Shown: positions 1-11,731, counted from the stretch's first letter. The stretch is DNA of 64,000 nt from Maribellus sp. YY47 (GCF_023111095.1 NZ_JALGYW010000008.1:159372-223371); one strand, 5' to 3'. Program-made: numbers and translations. The notes: generated by a model not told the origin, from the letters alone.

Positions 1-1777
<1,777 letters not shown>

Positions 1778-1923
1778 TTATTAACTTATTTTTTTGCTAA
1801 GATAATAATCTAAAAATAGTACACTTGTATTGGCAATGAAATTTTACCCCCAAAAGGTTTTTTTTGAAAAATACGATTTCAGGGAAAAACGTATGCTGAA
1901 AGTTTATGGTTTCAATTTATGGA

Positions 1924-1958
1924 TAAAATTTGCACAGAATATTTTACTTATGTAAAAT
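1924..1958 (+). promoter_or_regulatory. Candidate promoter and dyad upstream of first plug-domain gene
   Basis: TAAAATTTGCA at 1924-1934 resembles the Bacteroidota -7 box and recurs as TAAAGTTTGCA at 4846-4856, ahead of the downstream paralogue. Both are preceded by a CAATTTAT stretch. A perfect 7-bp-arm dyad (ATTTTAC / GTAAAAT, 4-base spacer) follows at 1941-1958 in the first copy only. The shared spacing suggests the duplicated genes carried their promoter with them. No regulator can be named. Confidence 0.35.
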
Positions 1959-1985
1959 TGTGAAACAATTAAAACTAATTACCCC

Positions 1986-4625
1986 ATGACCAAAATGATG
2001 AAATTTTCCTTTTTGCTTCTCGTGTTTGCTTTGTTCGCCGTGAATAGTTTTGCTCAGGACGTTTCTACGTCAGTCGATTCTGCTTTTATCTCGTTTACAG
2101 AACGGCCACCGATGGAGAAATTGTATTTGCATACGGATCGGAACACTTATTCTTCCGGAGGAACCATCTGGTTTAGGGGCTACCTGGTAACAGCTACCGG
2201 CAATCGACCGGCTGCCATGAGTAACTTTATATACGTTGAATTGTATGACCGGGCCGATTCGCTGGTTTGCCGGAAGAAAATCAAAAAAACTGACGGAATA
2301 TTTAGTGGAAACATTAAACTGGATACCCATCTTTCGGAAGGGAGTTATTTTATGCAGGCGTATTCGATGTGGATGCTGAATGAGGGGCTCGACTATGTTT
2401 TTTACAAGGCCATTCATATCGATAATCTGCAAACACAGCGGGTAAGTTCAACCATCGAGATCAGCGGGAATGAAACAACTGCCAACATTTATTTTGCCGA
2501 TAAGGAAGGAGCTCCGGTAATCGACACTCCGGTGAAGTGTACCCTGCACCTCGGAAATTCAGAAGCGCAGGTCCTGAAACGAAAAACGGGGGCCGACGGA
2601 AAAATAAGTTTTGATTTTATTCCGGAGAAAAATGCTTTAGCCAATCCCTTTGTTGAGGTTGAATTTGAAGACAGCCCGATGGAGTACCGTACCAAATTTT
2701 TTCTGAAAAAGGAGAACGAAAAGCAGTTTGACGTTCAGTTTTTTCCGGAAGGTGGCGATCTTATCGCCGGTGTTGAAAACAGAGTAGCTTTTAAGGCGAT
2801 TGGAAGTGATGGTTATTCCCGGGAAATAAAAGGAATTGTCATAAACTCCCGGAATGACACAATCACTACTATTTCGAGCCAGCATACGGGAATGGGTTAC
2901 ATTCGTATGATTCCGCAGGTTGGGGAGCAATATTTTGCCGAGATCAAAGATGCCGGCAATAACGTTTTAAATGTTCCGCTTCCCCGTGCTCTGGAAAAGG
3001 GGGCCGCATTGTCGCTAATGAGCAGGGGAGGTGTGATTCATTTGAACATCAGGCAGCAAAATTATAATGTGCTCGACTCCTGTTATTTGCTGATTCATGC
3101 CGGAGAACGAAAAGTGTTAACCAAAAAACTGGAAGCAACTTATTATAAGATACCGGAAGAAATTCTACCGGAAGGTATCGTAAATTTTGTTTTGTTGAAC
3201 GGGAAGAAGGAAGCGCTGTCGAGCCGGATGATATTTATTCGGAAAGACACAAAACCTGAACTTTTGATAGAACCAAACCAGGAAAATTACAGGCGGCGCG
3301 AAAAGGTAGATCTAAAACTTTCAATCCCCCGCGAAGATACTTCCGCTTACAACGCGAGCTTTTCACTGGCGGTTACCGATGATCTGGTGGTGGAACACGA
3401 CTCGTTAAGCGATAATATTTATTCCAATCTGTTACTAACTTCTGAACTGCGGGGCTACATCGAAAATCCCGGGTTTTACTTTCAAAACAATGCCGACAGC
3501 ACCAATTTCTACCTCGATTTGCTAATGCTAACGCAGGGCTGGAAGCGTTTTGATATAAATGAGTTGTTGGCAAACAAATCACTGTCAGCAAAATATTACC
3601 TGGAATACGGGCAAACCCTTTCGGGGAAGTATCAGAAAATGATATTGCAAAGAAAGAAACCCACCGAAATAACTGCTTTGGCGGTCGACCCGGTGATTAT
3701 GGCATCAGCGTTCACCGACGACGACAATAATTTTGTTTTTAACCAATTGGATTTTCCCGACAGTACAAAAATTATCATTCAGGCCCAGCGTTTAACCAAT
3801 GTAAAACAGGAACCGGCCGGATTGATTGTTCTGGATAAAGACACTTTCCCATCGTTTCAACACATCGGACGAATGCCTGTCCTAACCGAAGGTTTTACGG
3901 GTAAGGCTCGCGAAAATGCTGTGGAACGGATTTATTATGAAGATGGCGGGAAAATGATTGTGCTGGATGAAATCGAGGTTAAGGGCAATGATAAAACGCG
4001 GCAGTTGTTGGAAATGAAATACGGTAGCTCGAGTTATATTTATGATGCAGAGAGAATTGCCAAAACTTTTCCTGTTTCACAATCCATTGATCTGGTGGTT
4101 CGGAGATTGCCCGGAATAGCGCGTGTGGAAGATGGTTCTGTGTACCTGACCAGAGGCACCGGGGCAGCAGAAATGTTGATGGACGGAATCGACTTGTCGA
4201 TAAACGATTTAAGCGATTTGTATTCGGATGATATTGACCATATCGCGGTGATCACTGGTCCGAGTGCAGCCGTTTACAGCCGGAAAGGTGGCGCCGGAGG
4301 AGTAATACTCATCAGCATGAAGGAGGGGTGGAAATTCAATTACGAGCTTAAAGGCGTGAAAAAGGTGATGCCCTTGGGATATCAGAAACCTGTGGAATTT
4401 TATGTGCCCAAATATGAGGTAGATTCTATTCGGATGCTTAGGCAGCCTGATATGCGCACAACCGTATATTGGAATCCCAAAATAAACGTACAGACCGGAG
4501 AAGGCACCACTGTCAGCTTTTATACAGCCGACCCTGCCACCACTTACACTTATATTATTGAAGGCGTGGGTGAAGACGGACAGCTATACCGGTCTGTTGG
4601 CAAGCTTCGTCGCGAAGATGAATAG
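1986..4625 (+). CDS. MG2-like protein with C-terminal TonB-receptor plug domain, no barrel (paralogue 1)
   Basis: An 879-residue exported protein with a signal peptide (about 1-23, NSFAQ). Residues about 40-135 (EKLYLHTDRNTYSSGGTIWFRG) match the macroglobulin MG2-like Ig domain found in Bacteroidota. Further beta-rich domains follow, with a FFPEGGDLIAG segment. Residues about 645-785 carry a TonB-dependent-receptor plug-like domain (LPGIARVEDGSVYLTRG, DDIDHIAVITGPSAAVYSRKG). No 22-strand barrel follows, so this is not a SusC transporter. The role is unknown; a periplasmic or outer-membrane scaffold or binding protein is likely. The gene directly downstream is a close paralogue of the same architecture, so this is a tandem duplication. 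Confidence 0.85.
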   Translation: MTKMMKFSFLLLVFALFAVNSFAQDVSTSVDSAFISFTERPPMEKLYLHTDRNTYSSGGTIWFRGYLVTATGNRPAAMSNFIYVELYDRADSLVCRKKIKKTDGIFSGNIKLDTHLSEGSYFMQAYSMWMLNEGLDYVFYKAIHIDNLQTQRVSSTIEISGNETTANIYFADKEGAPVIDTPVKCTLHLGNSEAQVLKRKTGADGKISFDFIPEKNALANPFVEVEFEDSPMEYRTKFFLKKENEKQFDVQFFPEGGDLIAGVENRVAFKAIGSDGYSREIKGIVINSRNDTITTISSQHTGMGYIRMIPQVGEQYFAEIKDAGNNVLNVPLPRALEKGAALSLMSRGGVIHLNIRQQNYNVLDSCYLLIHAGERKVLTKKLEATYYKIPEEILPEGIVNFVLLNGKKEALSSRMIFIRKDTKPELLIEPNQENYRRREKVDLKLSIPREDTSAYNASFSLAVTDDLVVEHDSLSDNIYSNLLLTSELRGYIENPGFYFQNNADSTNFYLDLLMLTQGWKRFDINELLANKSLSAKYYLEYGQTLSGKYQKMILQRKKPTEITALAVDPVIMASAFTDDDNNFVFNQLDFPDSTKIIIQAQRLTNVKQEPAGLIVLDKDTFPSFQHIGRMPVLTEGFTGKARENAVERIYYEDGGKMIVLDEIEVKGNDKTRQLLEMKYGSSSYIYDAERIAKTFPVSQSIDLVVRRLPGIARVEDGSVYLTRGTGAAEMLMDGIDLSINDLSDLYSDDIDHIAVITGPSAAVYSRKGGAGGVILISMKEGWKFNYELKGVKKVMPLGYQKPVEFYVPKYEVDSIRMLRQPDMRTTVYWNPKINVQTGEGTTVSFYTADPATTYTYIIEGVGEDGQLYRSVGKLRREDE

Positions 4626-4909
4626 TGTATTGACTGGAATGAAAGGGAAATAACGGATGTCTTTTCAATGCTTTTTTTGAAGATAGATTTGGCGGTCAGA
4701 AGAAGCGATTAGGGCCGAAAGACCAATGATCAGTTAGATCGTTTATAACTTTTATCTCATTCGTCTTAAACTTTTTCCCTTTGTTCTGGTCAAACATCTC
4801 TCAATAAGGTGATTGTATTGCAGGTTTGCCAATTTATTTTGTTCGTAAAGTTTGCAATGTTTCATTCCGTAATGTAAAACTATATGAATCTATAAGCCAA
4901 TAATTACTC

Positions 4910-7561
4910 ATGCTAAAAACTGCCCGCCTTTCCTTATTATTCCTGGTTTTTGCGTGTTGCTCGGCAACCGGCTTTGCTCAGGATATTTCCGCATCGATCG
5001 ATTCTGTTTTTGTCGCGTTTGCCAATAAGCCTCCTACGGAAAAATTGTATCTGCACACCGACCGCAACATTTATGCTACCGGAGGAACGATTTGGTTCAG
5101 GGGCTATCTGGTAACCGCAAGCGGAAATTTCCCGGGGGCATTCAGCAATTTTATATACGTTGAACTTTTTGATCAGGCCGATTCGCTGGTTTGCCGGAAG
5201 AAGATAAAAAAGATCGATGGGGTATTTTCAGGGAACATCAAACTGGACCCCGGCTTACCGGAAGGAAGTTATTTTATCAGGGCGTATTCTACCTGGATGT
5301 TAAATGCAGGCATAGATTATGTATTTTACAAGGCCATTCATATCGGTACTTTGCAAACGCATAAGGTAACTTCAAAACTTGAGATCGTCGGGGATGAGGC
5401 GGGTAAAAAATTGGCAACGGTATATTTTGCCGATAAAAACGGAGAACCTGTTGCGGATACCCGGGTTAAATGCACGTTGCACAATGGGACTTCGAAAACC
5501 GAAGTATTAAAACGAAAAACCGGCGATGACGGAAAAATTAATTTTGACTGGGAATCGGAAAGCGATTCTGCTGCAAATCAGTTTATCGAAGTTGAGTTTG
5601 AAGACAGTCCGACAGAGTATCGCAACAAATTCTTTTTGGAGAAAGAAGAAGAGGGTGGGTTGGATGTGCAGTTTTTTCCCGAAGGCGGCGATCTTATTGC
5701 TGATGTTGGAAACCGGGTAGCTTTTAAAGCAACAGGTAGCGACGGTTATTCCCGCGAAATCTGGGGATTTGTCCGCAACAGCAAAAAGGATACGGTAGCT
5801 ATCATCGAGAGCCAGCACTGTGGTATGGGATCATTTTACCTGGTTCCGGAAACAGGCGAAGAATATTATGCTGAAATAAAAGACGCGGAAAACAAAATTA
5901 TTACAGTTGCGTTGCCCCGCCATTTAGAAAAAGGAGTTGCATTGTCGGTGGTAAACAACAGGAAATCTCTTCTGCTGAATGTCAGACAGAAAGATTTCAA
6001 TGCAGTTGGGACTTACTCGATTATGGCACATGCCGGAGAGCGCCTGCTGTTTTCCCGTGAGCTGGACGATATTTATTACAAGATCCCCCTGGATATTATG
6101 CCGGAAGGTATTGTGAATTTTGTGTTGTTAAACGAAAACAAGGAAGCCGTTTCAAGCAGGATGGTGTTGATCAGGAATGAACAAAAATCAAATCTTCTGG
6201 TGCAGCCTGATCAGGAAAATTACAGAAGACGCGCGAAAGTCGGTTTAACCTTTTCTTTACTGCGCCAAGATACAACTGCATACAACGGTAGTTTTTCATT
6301 GGCAGTGACGGATGACCTTGTGGTTGAACACGATTCGTTAAGTGATAATATTTTCTCCAATCTCCTACTAACTTCCGAGTTAAAAGGGCACATCGAAAAT
6401 CCAGGGTTTTATTTCCTCAATAATGCTGACAGTACCCGTTTTTTTCTCGATTTACTGATGCTGACGCAGGGATGGAGACGATTTGATATAAACGAATTGT
6501 TACAGCACGGACCTTCGCCTGCGAAGTATTTTCTTGAATTGGGGCAAACACTTTCAGGGAAATACGATAAGATGTTGCTGCAACGAAATAAACCCACTGA
6601 AATAACAGCGTTGGCGGTCGATCCGTTTATCACGGCATCGGCCTATACCGACGAAAACAACCGTTTTATTTTTAACGAATTGGATTTTCCCGACAGTACG
6701 GTGTTTACGGTTCAGGCACAGCGTTTCACAAATATCAAACAGGAGCCCGCCGGATTTATTACCTTCGATAAAGACACCTTTCCTGCATTTCAGCATCTTG
6801 GATTTATCCCGGTGAAAAACGAAGGCTTTACCGGAAAAATGCGTGAAAATGCTACAGAACGGGTGTATTACGAAGATGGCGGGAAAATGATTGTATTGGA
6901 TGAAATTCGTGTGGATGCTACCGACAAAACAAAAAATACCTTAGAGAAAGATTACGGAATATCGAGCACTGTTTTTGATGAAGACAGAATTGCACATTCT
7001 TTTCCAACACCACAACCTCTCGAAAGAGTTATTCGCACATTGCCCGGAGTTTCACGCATCGAAAACAGTAATGTTTATTTGGCCAGAGGTAATGGGGCCG
7101 CTGAGATACTGGTGGATGGTATGGAACAGACAATGGATGATATAAGAGATCTTTATTCCGACGACATCGATCACATTGCAGTAATTGCAGGAGCCGGTGC
7201 TGCTGTATACAGTCGGAGAGGTGGCGGCGGCGGAGGTGTCATAATTATTAGTCTGAAAATTGGACTAAAATCTAGTTATGAGTTAAAAGGCGTAAAGAAA
7301 ATCACGCCTTTGGGGTATCAAAAGCCTGTCGGGTTTTATGTGCCAAAATACGAGGTGGATTCCATTCGATTGGCTAAGCAGCCCGACATGCGCTCAACCG
7401 TATACTGGAATCCCAATATAAAAGTGCAGGCGGGGACAGACACCATTGTAAGCTTTTATGCTGCCGATCCGGTAACCACCTATACGTATATCATCGAGGG
7501 AATTGGAGAAGACGGACAGATATACAGATCGGTTGGTAAACTTCGGCGGGAAGATGACTAG
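4910..7561 (+). CDS. MG2-like protein with C-terminal TonB-receptor plug domain, no barrel (paralogue 2)
   Basis: An 883-residue paralogue of the preceding gene with the same domain order: signal peptide (CSATGFAQ, about 1-24), MG2-like domain (EKLYLHTDRNIYATGGT), middle beta domains with FFPEGGDLIADV, and a plug-like domain near 650-790 (LPGVSRIENSNVYLARG). The last hundred residues are almost identical in the two copies (GYQKPVGFYVPKYEVDSIR). The plug has a glycine run (RRGGGGGGV) longer than in copy 1. There is no transport barrel. It has its own promoter-like box at 4846-4856, so the two genes may be transcribed separately. Function is unknown. Confidence 0.85.
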   Translation: MLKTARLSLLFLVFACCSATGFAQDISASIDSVFVAFANKPPTEKLYLHTDRNIYATGGTIWFRGYLVTASGNFPGAFSNFIYVELFDQADSLVCRKKIKKIDGVFSGNIKLDPGLPEGSYFIRAYSTWMLNAGIDYVFYKAIHIGTLQTHKVTSKLEIVGDEAGKKLATVYFADKNGEPVADTRVKCTLHNGTSKTEVLKRKTGDDGKINFDWESESDSAANQFIEVEFEDSPTEYRNKFFLEKEEEGGLDVQFFPEGGDLIADVGNRVAFKATGSDGYSREIWGFVRNSKKDTVAIIESQHCGMGSFYLVPETGEEYYAEIKDAENKIITVALPRHLEKGVALSVVNNRKSLLLNVRQKDFNAVGTYSIMAHAGERLLFSRELDDIYYKIPLDIMPEGIVNFVLLNENKEAVSSRMVLIRNEQKSNLLVQPDQENYRRRAKVGLTFSLLRQDTTAYNGSFSLAVTDDLVVEHDSLSDNIFSNLLLTSELKGHIENPGFYFLNNADSTRFFLDLLMLTQGWRRFDINELLQHGPSPAKYFLELGQTLSGKYDKMLLQRNKPTEITALAVDPFITASAYTDENNRFIFNELDFPDSTVFTVQAQRFTNIKQEPAGFITFDKDTFPAFQHLGFIPVKNEGFTGKMRENATERVYYEDGGKMIVLDEIRVDATDKTKNTLEKDYGISSTVFDEDRIAHSFPTPQPLERVIRTLPGVSRIENSNVYLARGNGAAEILVDGMEQTMDDIRDLYSDDIDHIAVIAGAGAAVYSRRGGGGGGVIIISLKIGLKSSYELKGVKKITPLGYQKPVGFYVPKYEVDSIRLAKQPDMRSTVYWNPNIKVQAGTDTIVSFYAADPVTTYTYIIEGIGEDGQIYRSVGKLRREDD

Positions 7562-7750
7562 CATCGCTTTCAAATTCTGAAATCAGGGGCTGGTTCAACC
7601 TGCATTAGGAAGAAATTTTCTTAGGGATCGGAATGTTGATTTAATCTCGCGCTTCCAATTATTTCCCGTTTTGTACAATTGCATTGTTTGGGCATTGAAA
7701 TAAAACGGGAAATCTTTCATTTTTTTAGTCATGTTGTTATTCTGTTTTTC

Positions 7751-7792
7751 TTGTTAGATTCAAAATATAATTCTATTTTCGTGCACGTACAC
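7751..7792 (+). promoter_or_regulatory. Promoter and near-palindromic site upstream of uxaE
   Basis: TTG at 7751-7753, a 20-base spacer and TATTTTCG at 7774-7781 fit the Bacteroidota sigma-ABfr promoter with one mismatch. The near-palindrome GTGCACGTACAC (10 of 12 symmetric) at 7781-7792 begins at the last base of the -7 box, a typical repressor position. The regulator is not identified. Confidence 0.4.
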
Positions 7793-7837
7793 GGAAGTGA
7801 AATCCGATCAGTAATTATATCAATCTAAACAGTAAAA

Positions 7838-9088
7838 ATGGAACTTGGAAAATATAGCTTTGGAGTAGGAGACCGCTTCAATCATGAAGGTGAAGCACAA
7901 CTGAGTGCACTTATTATTGCCACGTCGGAGGGAGTTGAAATTACACCGGTTTGGAACAAATCGAACAGGGAGCACAACATCGTTCACTCCGAACCACAGG
8001 AAACCAGAACAGAGGCGGATGGCGCCGTTAAAAACCAGGGATGGGAAGGGCCTTACTTTGTTGATGCCGATCACATTAACCTGAGCAACGTGGATCGGTT
8101 TATCGAACCCTGCGATTTTTTCACGCTGGATGTTGCCATGTATATTGGCAACGAAAGTTCGGCAGAGGATGTGGCCGCATTTAAAAAATTGTGTGCTGTT
8201 TTGGGTGGCGAGGTAAAAATCCCCGGAATTGAGGAGCCAATTGTAGTGAACGATACACTGCTCGAAGAAGTGGCTAAAAAATACCTGGCAGCAGTAAAAG
8301 AAGCGGGAGAAATTTACCGGCATATTGAAACTATAAAAGGAAAAGGAAATTTTGTAACCGAAGTTTCGATGGATGAAGTAGAGACGCCGCAAACTCCTGT
8401 CGACATGTTCTTTATTCTGAAGATGATCGCCGATGAGAAGATTCCGGCGCAAACCATTGCTCCAAAATTCACCGGACGTTTTAATAAAGGCGTTGATTAT
8501 GTGGGCGATGTGGAACAGTTTGCGAAGGAATTTGAGCAGGATGTGCTGGTGATCGATTATGCCGTAAAAGCGTTTGGTTTACCTGAGGATTTGAAACTCA
8601 GTGTGCACACCGGTTCCGATAAATTTACGATTTACCCGATCATGGCAGCAATAATTGCGAAGTACGACAAAGGTATTCATGTGAAAACAGCCGGAACAAC
8701 CTGGCTGGAAGAGGTGATTGGCTTGTCTATTTCGGGTGATGAAGGACTGGCGGTAGCAAAAGAAATTTATGCCAAAGCGCTGGCCCGTAAAGATGAATTG
8801 TGTGCTCCGTATGCCGATGTGATCGATATTGACGATAGTAAGTTACCATCGGCTGAGGAAGTGGAAACATGGTCGGGAGAAAAATACGGCAACACTTTGC
8901 GCCATATTCCGGGGCATCCGGATTACAATCCCAATTTCCGCCAGTTAATTCATGTAGGCTATAAAGTTGCTGCCGAAATGGGTGAGAAGTATACCGGCTT
9001 GCTCAAAAAATACAGCGATGTGATAGGGGCTTGCGTAGAGGAAAACATCTACGAACGACACCTGAAAAGACTTTTCGATTTAGAATAA
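7838..9088 (+). CDS. uxaE: Tagaturonate/fructuronate epimerase family protein
   Basis: A 416-residue cytosolic protein that begins MELGKYSFGVGDRFNHEGEA and contains the segments VWNKSNREHNIVHS and YFVDADHINLSNVDRF. I recognise it as the UxaE family, whose characterised Thermotoga member interconverts D-tagaturonate and D-fructuronate. Context supports this: glucuronate/galacturonate isomerase is next (48 bp gap), followed by KDG kinase, KDPG aldolase and a TRAP transporter. The epimerase lets galacturonate-derived tagaturonate enter the fructuronate branch without a dedicated tagaturonate dehydrogenase. It is somewhat shorter than my recollection of the Thermotoga enzyme. Assignment rests on remembered family sequence plus context. 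Confidence 0.75.
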   Translation: MELGKYSFGVGDRFNHEGEAQLSALIIATSEGVEITPVWNKSNREHNIVHSEPQETRTEADGAVKNQGWEGPYFVDADHINLSNVDRFIEPCDFFTLDVAMYIGNESSAEDVAAFKKLCAVLGGEVKIPGIEEPIVVNDTLLEEVAKKYLAAVKEAGEIYRHIETIKGKGNFVTEVSMDEVETPQTPVDMFFILKMIADEKIPAQTIAPKFTGRFNKGVDYVGDVEQFAKEFEQDVLVIDYAVKAFGLPEDLKLSVHTGSDKFTIYPIMAAIIAKYDKGIHVKTAGTTWLEEVIGLSISGDEGLAVAKEIYAKALARKDELCAPYADVIDIDDSKLPSAEEVETWSGEKYGNTLRHIPGHPDYNPNFRQLIHVGYKVAAEMGEKYTGLLKKYSDVIGACVEENIYERHLKRLFDLE

Positions 9089-9136
9089 TACATTTTCGGA
9101 CTTCGGGAAGGGCCGTTTCCGATAAAATAGAATGAT

Positions 9137-10537
9137 ATGAAACCATTTATGGACGACGATTTCCTTTTGCAGAATGAAGTGGCAAGGGAATTATATTATA
9201 GTCACGCGGTTAAAATGCCGATATTTGATTATCACTGTCACATCAATCCAAAGGAAATAGCGGAAGACAGGCAGTTTAATAATTTAACCGAGATCTGGCT
9301 GGCTGGCGATCATTACAAATGGCGCGCAATGCGTACCAACGGAGTTGACGAACGTTATTGTACGGGTAATGCCAGCGATTACGAAAAATTTGAAAAATGG
9401 GCAGAAACGGTTCCCAATACGCTGCGTAATCCCTTATATCATTGGACTCATCTGGAGTTAAGACGTTTTTTTGATGAGGAGCGTTTGCTCAATCCTTCCA
9501 CTGCCAAAGAAATTTGGGAAGAATGCAATGCAAAACTGCAAACACCTGAATATTCGTGTCGTGGAATTATAAAAATGGCGAATGTTCATACCATTTGTAC
9601 AACCGATGATCCGGTTGATTCGCTGGAGTACCATCGCGAAATAAAAGCAAGTGGTTTCGAAACCGCTGTATTGCCTGCCTGGAGACCCGATAAAGCAATG
9701 GCCGTTGGGAATACAAAGGCCTATAACGAATACATCGATATGCTGGAAGAAGCTGCCGATCAAAATATCGGTACATTTTCTGCGCTGATGGATGCACTCG
9801 ACAACCGGCATCAGTTTTTTCACGACAATGGCTGTCGGTTGAGCGACCACGGAGTGGAGACCATTTTGGCGGAAGATTATACCGAAGCAGAAATTGAAAA
9901 GATTTTCGCCAAGGTCAGAAAAGGGAACGACCTGACCGGTGAAGAGGTTCGGAAATTTCAGTCGGCCATGTTGTACGAGTTCGGTATAATGGATCACTCG
10001 CGGGGTTGGACCCAGCAGTTTCACATTGGTGCTTTACGTAACAACAGCACCCGTTTATTTAAAAAGTTAGGAGCCGATGTGGGATTCGATTCGATTGGCG
10101 ATTTCGAAATTGCACGCCCCTTATCACGTTTGCTCGATCGGCTGGACATGGAGAATAAGTTGAGCCAAACCATTTTATACAATCTGAATCCAAGAGACAA
10201 CGAACTGATCGGCACGATGATCGGGAATTTTCAGGACGGATCGGTACCCGGTAAAATGCAATTTGGCTCGGGTTGGTGGTTTCTCGATCAAAAAGACGGA
10301 ATGGAGAAACAAATGAATGCCCTTTCCAATCTTGGTTTGTTAAGCAGGTTTGTGGGAATGTTAACCGATTCCCGAAGTTTTCTGTCCTACACCCGTCATG
10401 AATATTTCCGCAGAACACTGTGTAATTTACTGGGTAAAGATGTTGAAAACGGCGAGATTCCCTATGATTTGCATTTGCTGGGCAAAATGGTGGAAAACAT
10501 TTGTTTCAGCAATGCCAAAGAATATTTTAAGTTTTAA
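9137..10537 (+). CDS. uxaC: Glucuronate/galacturonate isomerase
   Basis: A 466-residue uronate isomerase of the amidohydrolase-like fold. It converts D-glucuronate to D-fructuronate and D-galacturonate to D-tagaturonate in the cytosol. The N-terminal metal-site motif FDYHCHINPKEIAEDR and the segment LAGDHYKWRAMR are typical of UxaC. FHIGALRNNSTRLFKKLG, the AMLYEFG segment and QFGSGWWFLDQKDGM near the C-terminus are also family hallmarks. Length matches the family (about 465-470). It lies between the epimerase and KDG kinase genes on the same strand and probably shares their transcript, though kdgK also has its own promoter. Confidence 0.95.
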   Translation: MKPFMDDDFLLQNEVARELYYSHAVKMPIFDYHCHINPKEIAEDRQFNNLTEIWLAGDHYKWRAMRTNGVDERYCTGNASDYEKFEKWAETVPNTLRNPLYHWTHLELRRFFDEERLLNPSTAKEIWEECNAKLQTPEYSCRGIIKMANVHTICTTDDPVDSLEYHREIKASGFETAVLPAWRPDKAMAVGNTKAYNEYIDMLEEAADQNIGTFSALMDALDNRHQFFHDNGCRLSDHGVETILAEDYTEAEIEKIFAKVRKGNDLTGEEVRKFQSAMLYEFGIMDHSRGWTQQFHIGALRNNSTRLFKKLGADVGFDSIGDFEIARPLSRLLDRLDMENKLSQTILYNLNPRDNELIGTMIGNFQDGSVPGKMQFGSGWWFLDQKDGMEKQMNALSNLGLLSRFVGMLTDSRSFLSYTRHEYFRRTLCNLLGKDVENGEIPYDLHLLGKMVENICFSNAKEYFKF

Positions 10538-10586
10538 AAAATAGCATTTGCGATCGGACAATTTATAAAAGTTTAGTGTGGATTGT

Positions 10587-10606
10587 TATATTTGCAATCG
10601 ATTGCA
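10587..10606 (+). promoter_or_regulatory. kdgK promoter -7 box overlapped by LacI-type operator palindrome
   Basis: TATATTTG at 10587-10594 is an exact TAnnTTTG -7 box. The perfect 14-bp palindrome TGCAATCGATTGCA at 10593-10606, with the central CG typical of LacI-family operators, overlaps its end. This predicts repression of kdgK and downstream genes when a LacI-family regulator is bound. No such regulator is encoded in the window. Confidence 0.55.
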
Positions 10607-10623
10607 TAAATAAAAACCGAATC

Positions 10624-11724
10624 ATGACCAAATTGAAGATCAAATCGAAATCAGAATGTACCTATGATTGTATTTCTCTGGGAGAAGTAATGTTAAGGCT
10701 CGATCCGGGGGAAGGTCGTATACGCACAACCCGTCAGTTTAGAGCCTGGGAAGGCGGTGGCGAATACAACGTATCCCGTGGACTCAGAAGGTGCTTTGGA
10801 AAGAAAACTGCCATTATAACAGCCTTGGCTGATAACGAGGTTGGCGCTTTAATCGAAGACTTTATGCTTCAGGGCGGATTGGATACTCAATTTGTGAAGT
10901 GGGTGCCTTATGATGGCTGTGGCAGAACCGTTCGCAACGGCTTGAATTTTACCGAAAGAGGTTTTGGTATTCGCGGCGCGAAAGGTGTTTCCGACCGTGG
11001 GAATACGGCAGCATCGCAATTAAAACCGGGTGATATTGACTGGGAGTATATTTTTGGAACCCTGGGGGTTCGCTGGATGCATACCGGTGGTATTTTTGCA
11101 GCCCTCTCTGAAACGGCCGCCGAAACGGTTATCGAAGCCGTAAAAATTGCCAAAAAGTACGATACCATTGTTTCTTACGACTTAAATTACCGTCCCTCGC
11201 TGTGGAAAGCCATTGGAGGAGAAGCAAAAGCCCAGGAAGTAAACCGTGAAATTGCCAAATATGTAGACGTGATGATCGGGAATGAAGAAGATTTCACCGC
11301 CTGTTTGGGACTGGAAATCGAAGGCAACGATGAAAACCTCAAAGAACTGGATTTATCGGGTTATAAGAGCATGATAAAAAATGCGATTGCCGAATTTCCA
11401 AATTTCAAGGTGATTGCGACAACATTGCGTACCGTGAAATCAGCCACCGTTAATTCATGGGGTGCTATTTGCTATTCCGAAGGTAAAATTCACGAAGCCC
11501 AACACCGGGAAGATCTCGAAATCATGGATCGCGTTGGTGGAGGCGATAGCTTTGCATCGGGTTTAATTTACGGTTTCCTTGAGTTTAATGACGGAGCCTT
11601 GGCCGTTGAATATGGCGCAGCACATGGTGCTTTGGCCATGACTACACCGGGTGATACAACCATGGCGACCTTATCGGAAGTGGAAAAAATTATTGGTGGC
11701 GGAAATGCGCGCGTTGACCGCTAG
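10624..11724 (+). CDS. kdgK: 2-keto-3-deoxygluconate kinase (PfkB family)
   Basis: A PfkB-family sugar kinase that phosphorylates 2-keto-3-deoxygluconate to KDPG in uronate catabolism. The start chosen is ATG 10624 (366 residues); an upstream in-frame start at 10576 would run through the promoter and operator. N-terminal SLGEVMLRLDPG and EGGGEYNVSRGL bind substrate. The C-terminal VGGGDSFASGLIYG is the anion-hole motif with the catalytic Asp. The ribokinase-type RPSLW segment is also present. The internal stretch around GDIDWEYIFGTLGVRWMHTGG is typical of Bacteroidota KdgK. Substrate is inferred from operon context. Confidence 0.85.
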   Translation: MTKLKIKSKSECTYDCISLGEVMLRLDPGEGRIRTTRQFRAWEGGGEYNVSRGLRRCFGKKTAIITALADNEVGALIEDFMLQGGLDTQFVKWVPYDGCGRTVRNGLNFTERGFGIRGAKGVSDRGNTAASQLKPGDIDWEYIFGTLGVRWMHTGGIFAALSETAAETVIEAVKIAKKYDTIVSYDLNYRPSLWKAIGGEAKAQEVNREIAKYVDVMIGNEEDFTACLGLEIEGNDENLKELDLSGYKSMIKNAIAEFPNFKVIATTLRTVKSATVNSWGAICYSEGKIHEAQHREDLEIMDRVGGGDSFASGLIYGFLEFNDGALAVEYGAAHGALAMTTPGDTTMATLSEVEKIIGGGNARVDR

Positions 11725-11731
11725 AGAAGGC

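Noticed and set aside
1986..7561. SusC-type transporters of a polysaccharide utilisation locus
   Set aside because: Both proteins have a plug-like domain but no transport barrel, and no SusD homologue is nearby.
7820..8452. A 210-codon minus-strand frame antisense to uxaE
   Set aside because: The uxaE frame has a promoter, operon context and family motifs; the antisense product is low-complexity F/N/R-rich.
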